NCBI GenBank assembly: GCA_013042695.1
Contig: JABDPQ010000590.1
Location: 1 to 8,885 of the forward strand
Length of the DNA: 8,885 nucleotides
Origin: Desulfobacterales bacterium
GTDB lineage: Bacteria; Desulfobacterota; Desulfobulbia; Desulfobulbales; Desulfocapsaceae
Direction of reading: 5' to 3'
Of this stretch, positions 6,055 through 8,885 are shown piece after piece. The first letter of the stretch is position 1. Each line of letters begins with the position of its first letter. Below the pieces are notes generated by a model. It did not search any database. It was not told where the DNA came from and saw only the letters and a list, made by a program, of their open reading frames with translations. Both the position numbers and the translations under genes were made by a program.

Positions 6055-7074
6055 ATGGAACAACAAAAACTCCCAGAGTTCATCTCAGCACTTCAAAAAA
6101 CTGAAGCCTTTGACCATCCGGTTGAAAATGTCACCCTTATCCAGACACATATTTCATATGTTCTGGTTGCGGGCGAATACGTCTACAAATTCAAAAAGCC
6201 GGTAGACTTTGGATTCCTCGATTTTACCACCCTTGATAAACGGGCTCATTTTTGCCGGCAGGAACTCACACTGAACAGACGCTTATGCCCGGACATATAT
6301 CTTGATCTTGTGACGGTTACCAGTGAGAATGATGCGTTTAGACTCAATGGAGGCGGTAGCATCCACGAATATGGAATTAAGATGAAACGGTTGCCGGAGG
6401 AGCGCATGATGGGCAGGATGATCCGTAATGAACAGCTCAAATATCATCATCTCGATGCCATCGTTGACACACTGGTACCTTTTTATAATAAGGCGGATAG
6501 TAGTGAAACCGTGCGCTCATTTGGAAAAGCAGAATCGGTTGGCATAAATGTTCTGGAAAACTTCGACCAGACTGCGCCATTTGCCGGAGGCGATGCGCTT
6601 ACTCATGATCAATTCGAAGTAATTAGCAGCTATGCCAAGAAAGTGCTCAAGAACACCACTCGTTTTGACAGGCGGGTGACAGACAGACGAATCAGAGATT
6701 GCCATGGCGATTTGTACTCGGCAAATATCTGTCTTGATGCACCAGTACATATTTTTGATTGTATAGAATTTAATGAGCGGTTTCGTTTTTCCGATGTAGC
6801 TGCCGATGTCGCTTTTTTGGCCATGGATCTCGATTATCATGGCTTAGAAGAATACTCAGACTACTTTCTTACTACCTTTAAAGAGGCATCAAAAGACCCA
6901 GATCTATGGGAACATACTGGCTTTTACAAATGTTATCGGGCCTATGTTCGAGGGAAAATAGGTCTGTTTACAGCAGCTGACCCAGCAGTAGATAAACAGA
7001 CAGCAAAGATCTGTACAGAGCAGGCAAAAAAATATTTCACGCTTGCGGAGAGATATGCCAGAGAAGAATCCTGA
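6055..7074 (+). CDS. Aminoglycoside-phosphotransferase-like kinase domain protein (COG2187 type)
   Basis: This 339-residue cytosolic protein has an eukaryotic-like kinase/APH fold. The likely ATP-anchoring lysine lies in 'YKFKKPVDFGFLDF' (45-48), followed by a partner glutamate near Glu70. A hinge-like 'KMKRLPEERM' spans about 109-118. The catalytic loop is 'HGDLYSAN' with Asp219 and Asn224. The metal-binding aspartate is Asp235 in 'HIFDCIEF'. 'FSDVAADVAFLAMDLD' at 245-260 is typical of COG2187. In many bacteria this domain is the N-terminal half of a protein of about 510-540 residues whose C-terminal half is the P-loop kinase encoded by the next gene; together the two products here total 535 residues. 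Substrate is unknown and antibiotic resistance should not be assumed. The Shine-Dalgarno sequence is weak. Confidence 0.85.
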   Translation: MEQQKLPEFISALQKTEAFDHPVENVTLIQTHISYVLVAGEYVYKFKKPVDFGFLDFTTLDKRAHFCRQELTLNRRLCPDIYLDLVTVTSENDAFRLNGGGSIHEYGIKMKRLPEERMMGRMIRNEQLKYHHLDAIVDTLVPFYNKADSSETVRSFGKAESVGINVLENFDQTAPFAGGDALTHDQFEVISSYAKKVLKNTTRFDRRVTDRRIRDCHGDLYSANICLDAPVHIFDCIEFNERFRFSDVAADVAFLAMDLDYHGLEEYSDYFLTTFKEASKDPDLWEHTGFYKCYRAYVRGKIGLFTAADPAVDKQTAKICTEQAKKYFTLAERYAREES

Positions 7075-7645
7075 CAGCAGACGGCTGATTATATTTTTCG
7101 GCATGATAGCTGCCGGCAAAAGCTTTTTAGCCAAAGAGTGGGCATACAGAAATCAGTGTCCGTACCATAACAGTGATGTGATTAGAAAAGAACTTGCCGG
7201 ATGCAGCCAAAACAGCAGGCAAACTTTTGCGATCAACCGGGGAATTTATAGCCCCGAGTATACAAAAAAAACATATGACGAGTTAATAAATCGTGCAGAA
7301 AAAGGCTTACAAAGTACAGTATCAGGCTGTGCCGTTCTTGATGGCTCCTACAAAAATAGCAGCGATCGCCAGTCTATTGTGTCATCTTTCTCTTCCAAGG
7401 CAACGGTCTTTTTTATCTATTGCTCATGTTCTGAGGCTACGATCAGAAAACGACTGCGATCCCGGGCTGCTGACCCGCAATCGATATCTGATGGTCGCTG
7501 GGAGATATACCAGCAACAAAAGGGCAGTTTCCAAATTCCGACCAAGATCGATGGCGCTCATTTATTGCATATTTATACGGAAAAGCATATTGATGAGTTA
7601 ATCAAGGAAGTCGACAGCTTTATTGGCAAAAATAGTAGCTGTTAG
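7055..7645 (+). CDS. P-loop kinase (AAA_33/COG0645 type), split partner of the upstream kinase
   Basis: A 196-residue zeta-toxin/chloramphenicol-phosphotransferase-like P-loop kinase. Walker A is 'GMIAAGKS' (16-23, Lys22), followed by 'HNSDVIRKELAG' (38-49), where an Asp-Arg-type motif often sits. A Walker-B-like 'AVLDGSY' lies near 93-99 and a lid arginine cluster 'RKRLRSR' at 131-137. It overlaps the preceding gene by 20 nt in the +1 frame. I chose the ATG at 7055 because GGAG lies 4 nt upstream; a TTG at 7043 would add four residues. The last codons (Ser-Ser-Cys-stop) fall inside heptamer array E and its TAG stop is part of a TGTTAGC unit. It is probably translationally coupled to, and functionally joined with, the upstream domain. 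Confidence 0.82.
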   Translation: MPEKNPDSRRLIIFFGMIAAGKSFLAKEWAYRNQCPYHNSDVIRKELAGCSQNSRQTFAINRGIYSPEYTKKTYDELINRAEKGLQSTVSGCAVLDGSYKNSSDRQSIVSSFSSKATVFFIYCSCSEATIRKRLRSRAADPQSISDGRWEIYQQQKGSFQIPTKIDGAHLLHIYTEKHIDELIKEVDSFIGKNSSC

Positions 7646-7667
7646 CCGTTAGCTGTTAGCCGTTAGC
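7633..7667 (+). repeat. Heptamer array E
   Basis: Five units in register: TAGTAGC, TGTTAGC, CGTTAGC, TGTTAGC and CGTTAGC. The last four are an exact tandem duplication of a 14-bp pair. The array overlaps the 3' end of the P-loop kinase gene and supplies its TAG stop at 7643-7645. It faces array F at 8015-8056. Confidence 0.9.
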
Positions 7668-7750
7668 TTAAGAATCTTAACGTGAAATAAACGAAAACTC
7701 CAAGCAGCGCAATATATCTACTAAAGGTCTTTACTGGTCTTTTTAGTAAT

Positions 7751-7903
7751 CTAAGGAGCCTTTTGCAAAATGATGATTTTCGTTCAAAGTCAAGGCATGC
7801 GAAAAATTTTTACCGCAGGCATATAATTAATATTCCGAGGATCAAAAATTAAGCATAACGTAGAGGTTGAACGAAAAGGGCGTTTTGCAAGTGGCTCACT
7901 TAG
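7751..7903. mobile_element. MITE-like 153-bp palindromic element with 37-bp terminal inverted repeats
   Basis: The arms are 7751-7787 and 7867-7903. Read inward from each end they share CTAAG, GAGCC, TTGCAAAA and TTTTCGTTCAA in the same order and spacing, 29 identities in about 37 positions with one single-base gap in each arm. Symmetry continues weakly inside (ATGC and AATTTTT on both sides) to an AT-rich centre near ATAATTAATAT, so the whole unit can fold into one long hairpin. No coding frame of use is present, consistent with a non-autonomous element. A possible 7-bp direct repeat, TTAGTAA, lies at 7743-7749 and 7900-7906, but the right copy overlaps the arm. It sits in the 347-bp spacer between arrays E and F; the rest of that spacer (7668-7750, 7904-8014) shows only a TACTAAA/TTTAGTA foldback. 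Confidence 0.65.
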
Positions 7904-8014
7904 TAACAAGGCGGAAATATGATTTGCTACCATGGGCGGCACTGTCAATTTCTATGTACAAATCGGCTTTTCCAGCAAGTGAGGGAAGGGGATGTTGAAT
8001 AGAACTTTTTTAAA

Positions 8015-8056
8015 GCTAATTGCTAAACGCTAAAAGCTAACAGCTAGTAGCCACTA
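8015..8056 (-). repeat. Heptamer array F (inverted partner of E)
   Basis: Five clear minus-strand units (AATTAGC, GTTTAGC, TTTTAGC, TGTTAGC, TACTAGC) are followed by a degenerate TAGTGGC, which recurs once more at 8059-8065. The inner edge is TTTTTTAAAG, as at array B. The array lies about 70 nt upstream of the NIL-ferredoxin start, so it is in the promoter or leader region of that gene. Confidence 0.85.
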
Positions 8057-8125
8057 CAGCCACTAAGGATACAATTCAATCCCTGATATTCCATTATAAC
8101 TAAAATCAATTACTTGGAAAATATT

Positions 8126-8584
8126 GTGTACACACGAATCTATTTTTTTCAATTTCCAAAGACTACCACCGATAAACCGATTATATACCGTCTGATCAAA
8201 GAGCATGATGTAGAAGTCAATATCTTGCGGGCAAATATTCTGCCTCAACAAGAAGGCATCATGATACTTGAGATTAAAGGCACAAAGAACAATGTGAAAG
8301 AGGCCTTGGCTTACCTTGAAGGTCTCGGTGTGGGTATAGAGCGATTGGCTACCAGAGTTCGGCGGGACGAGGAACGCTGTTTTCAGTGCGGCGCCTGTAC
8401 CGGCATCTGCCCGGTCGGAGCCCTCTATATCCGTAGAGAGGACATGGCTGTCTTATTTGATGCTGATAAATGTACCGGATGCAGTCAATGTGTACTTATT
8501 TGCCCAGTACGGGCAATGGAGATGTCACTTGGTAAGGAATGGCATGAAATTGAAAAAAATGTGGCGCTTAACAGCAGCGATTAG
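8126..8584 (+). CDS. NIL-domain 2[4Fe-4S] ferredoxin-like protein
   Basis: This 152-residue protein has an N-terminal NIL domain (about 1-75, with 'DKPIIYRLIKEHDVEVNILRA') followed by two [4Fe-4S] motifs. The first cluster uses Cys85, Cys88, Cys91 and Cys95; the second uses Cys116, Cys119, Cys122 and Cys126, each ending in Cys-Pro. The NIL domain is otherwise known as the regulatory domain of methionine ABC-transporter ATPases. NIL-ferredoxins of methanogens and sulfate reducers work with a COG1900 (DUF39) protein in forming homocysteine from aspartate semialdehyde and sulfide; that partner is not in the window, so the role is inferred. I prefer the GTG at 8126, with GGA 7 nt upstream and a family-like N-terminus, over a TTG at 8114. 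A TATAAC at 8095-8100 could be a -10 element but has no good -35. The TAG stop is inside heptamer array G. Confidence 0.88.
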   Translation: MYTRIYFFQFPKTTTDKPIIYRLIKEHDVEVNILRANILPQQEGIMILEIKGTKNNVKEALAYLEGLGVGIERLATRVRRDEERCFQCGACTGICPVGALYIRREDMAVLFDADKCTGCSQCVLICPVRAMEMSLGKEWHEIEKNVALNSSD

Positions 8585-8606
8585 CGGTTGGCTTTTAGCT
8601 TTTAGC
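8579..8606 (+). repeat. Heptamer array G
   Basis: Four units, GATTAGC, GGTTGGC, TTTTAGC and TTTTAGC, the second with one change in the core. The first unit contains the final Asp codon and TAG stop of the NIL-ferredoxin gene. It faces array H across 149 bp. Confidence 0.85.
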
Positions 8607-8630
8607 AAAAGGTTATATGCCGGGAATATG

Positions 8631-8681
8631 TATTAGTAACGTGCAGTTATCTGGGATCTGGTAATTGAGGAATTACTAATA
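8631..8681. other. 9-bp perfect inverted repeat inside the G/H spacer
   Basis: TATTAGTAA at 8631-8639 and its exact complement TTACTAATA at 8673-8681 flank a 33-nt loop. The stem is AT-rich and has no following T-tract, so a terminator is unlikely. The rest of the spacer (8607-8755) shows nothing I can name. Confidence 0.45.
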
Positions 8682-8755
8682 ATATCAATAGGAAAACGTC
8701 TAAATAATCTATTCAACGCGCCAGGTAAATATGTAAGTTGGGGTACTTTTTTTAA

Positions 8756-8797
8756 GCAAACAGCTAATAGCTAACAGCTAAAATCTAACAGCTGATC
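8756..8797 (-). repeat. Heptamer array H (inverted partner of G)
   Basis: Six minus-strand units: GATCAGC, TGTTAGA, TTTTAGC, TGTTAGC, TATTAGC and TGTTTGC. The first four align with array G with few mismatches. The inner edge is a T-run followed by AAGC, as at arrays B and F. It ends 7 nt from the stop codon of the minus-strand gene at the window edge. Confidence 0.85.
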
Positions 8798-8804
8798 CTA
8801 GAAA

Positions 8805-8885
8805 TCAATAAAGTCTCTCCAGTTCGGCAATGATAGATCGCTGAACCATTCGCCCCAGCCAGATGTCGGTGGCGTGCCTGCCTGA
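8805..8885 (-). CDS. C-terminal fragment of an unrecognised protein
   Basis: A minus-strand frame is open at the right edge of the window and ends with TGA at 8805-8807, giving 26 visible residues. The peptide (GRHATDIWLGRMVQRSIIAELERLY at its end) looks like a real amphipathic C-terminal helix, with charged and aliphatic residues alternating and ordinary codon use. The stop codon is placed 7 nt from array H, just as other genes here end beside an array, which supports it as a true gene end. I do not recognise the family, and too little is visible to suggest a function. Confidence 0.5.
   Translation of the reverse strand, partial: SGRHATDIWLGRMVQRSIIAELERLY

Noticed and set aside
5963..6205. 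Plus-strand frame of 80 codons before the kinase gene
   Set aside because: It overlaps the start of the APH-like gene in another frame, is extremely Lys/Ser-rich and has no ribosome site.
7026..7032. A AAA AAA slippery heptamer as a programmed -1 frameshift joining the kinase domains
   Set aside because: A -1 shift leads to the third frame, whereas the downstream gene is in the +1 frame.
6055..7074. Aminoglycoside resistance gene
   Set aside because: The fold is shared with many small-molecule kinases; the sequence matches the COG2187 group of unknown substrate and the context is not a resistance cassette.
7633..8056. Heptamer arrays as a CRISPR or minisatellite
   Set aside because: Units are only 7 bp with no unique spacers between them, and the arrays are short and paired in inversion, so CRISPR does not apply.

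Overview
The window looks like chromosomal DNA from an anaerobic bacterium, most likely a Desulfobacterota (delta-proteobacterial) lineage. This is inferred from the gene content: a DUF4388/PATAN-type C-terminus, a NIL-domain ferredoxin, a LarB nickel-pincer enzyme, a YkgJ cysteine-cluster protein and a COG2187/COG0645 kinase pair. No marker gene fixes the taxon. Protein-coding genes are ordinary in style; the unusual material is in the intergenic DNA.

Layout. 3-227 (+) is the 3' end of a DUF4388-like gene. 467-1099 (-) is a HAD phosphatase. 1100-1450 carries no credible gene but holds a strongly structured, hairpin-rich segment. 1451-2173 (-) is a YkgJ-family protein, 6 nt downstream of 2180-4765 (-), a single-chain SecD-SecF fusion of 861 residues with a good promoter at 4825-4852. 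4968-5723 (-) is larB. Divergent from it, 6055-7074 and 7055-7645 (+) encode an aminoglycoside-phosphotransferase-like kinase domain and a P-loop kinase domain, in two overlapping frames that are one polypeptide in many relatives. 8126-8584 (+) is a NIL-domain 2[4Fe-4S] ferredoxin. 8805-8885 (-) is the 3' end of an unrecognised gene.

The most striking signal is a family of heptamer arrays, consensus NNTTAGC. Eight arrays occur, and they form four head-to-head pairs (231-303/420-454, 5745-5779/5809-5850, 7633-7667/8015-8056, 8579-8606/8756-8797). In every pair the left array reads TTAGC on the plus strand and the right array reads GCTAA, so each pair brackets a spacer of 29-347 bp and can fold into a long imperfect stem. 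The arrays sit only a few bases from gene ends. In two genes (7055-7645 and 8126-8584) the stop codon is the TAG inside a heptamer. Because 7 is not divisible by 3, three consecutive units place a TAG in all three forward frames and a TAA in all three reverse frames, so each array is also a six-frame translation stop.

Two further non-coding structures stand out: a 153-bp MITE-like palindrome with 37-bp terminal inverted repeats at 7751-7903, nested inside the largest heptamer pair, and the hairpin series at about 1165-1400. Functionally the genes do not form one pathway. SecDF (protein export), LarB (nickel-pincer nucleotide synthesis) and the NIL ferredoxin (probably sulfur assimilation into homocysteine, or another anaerobic redox role) are independent units separated by repeat-rich spacers.
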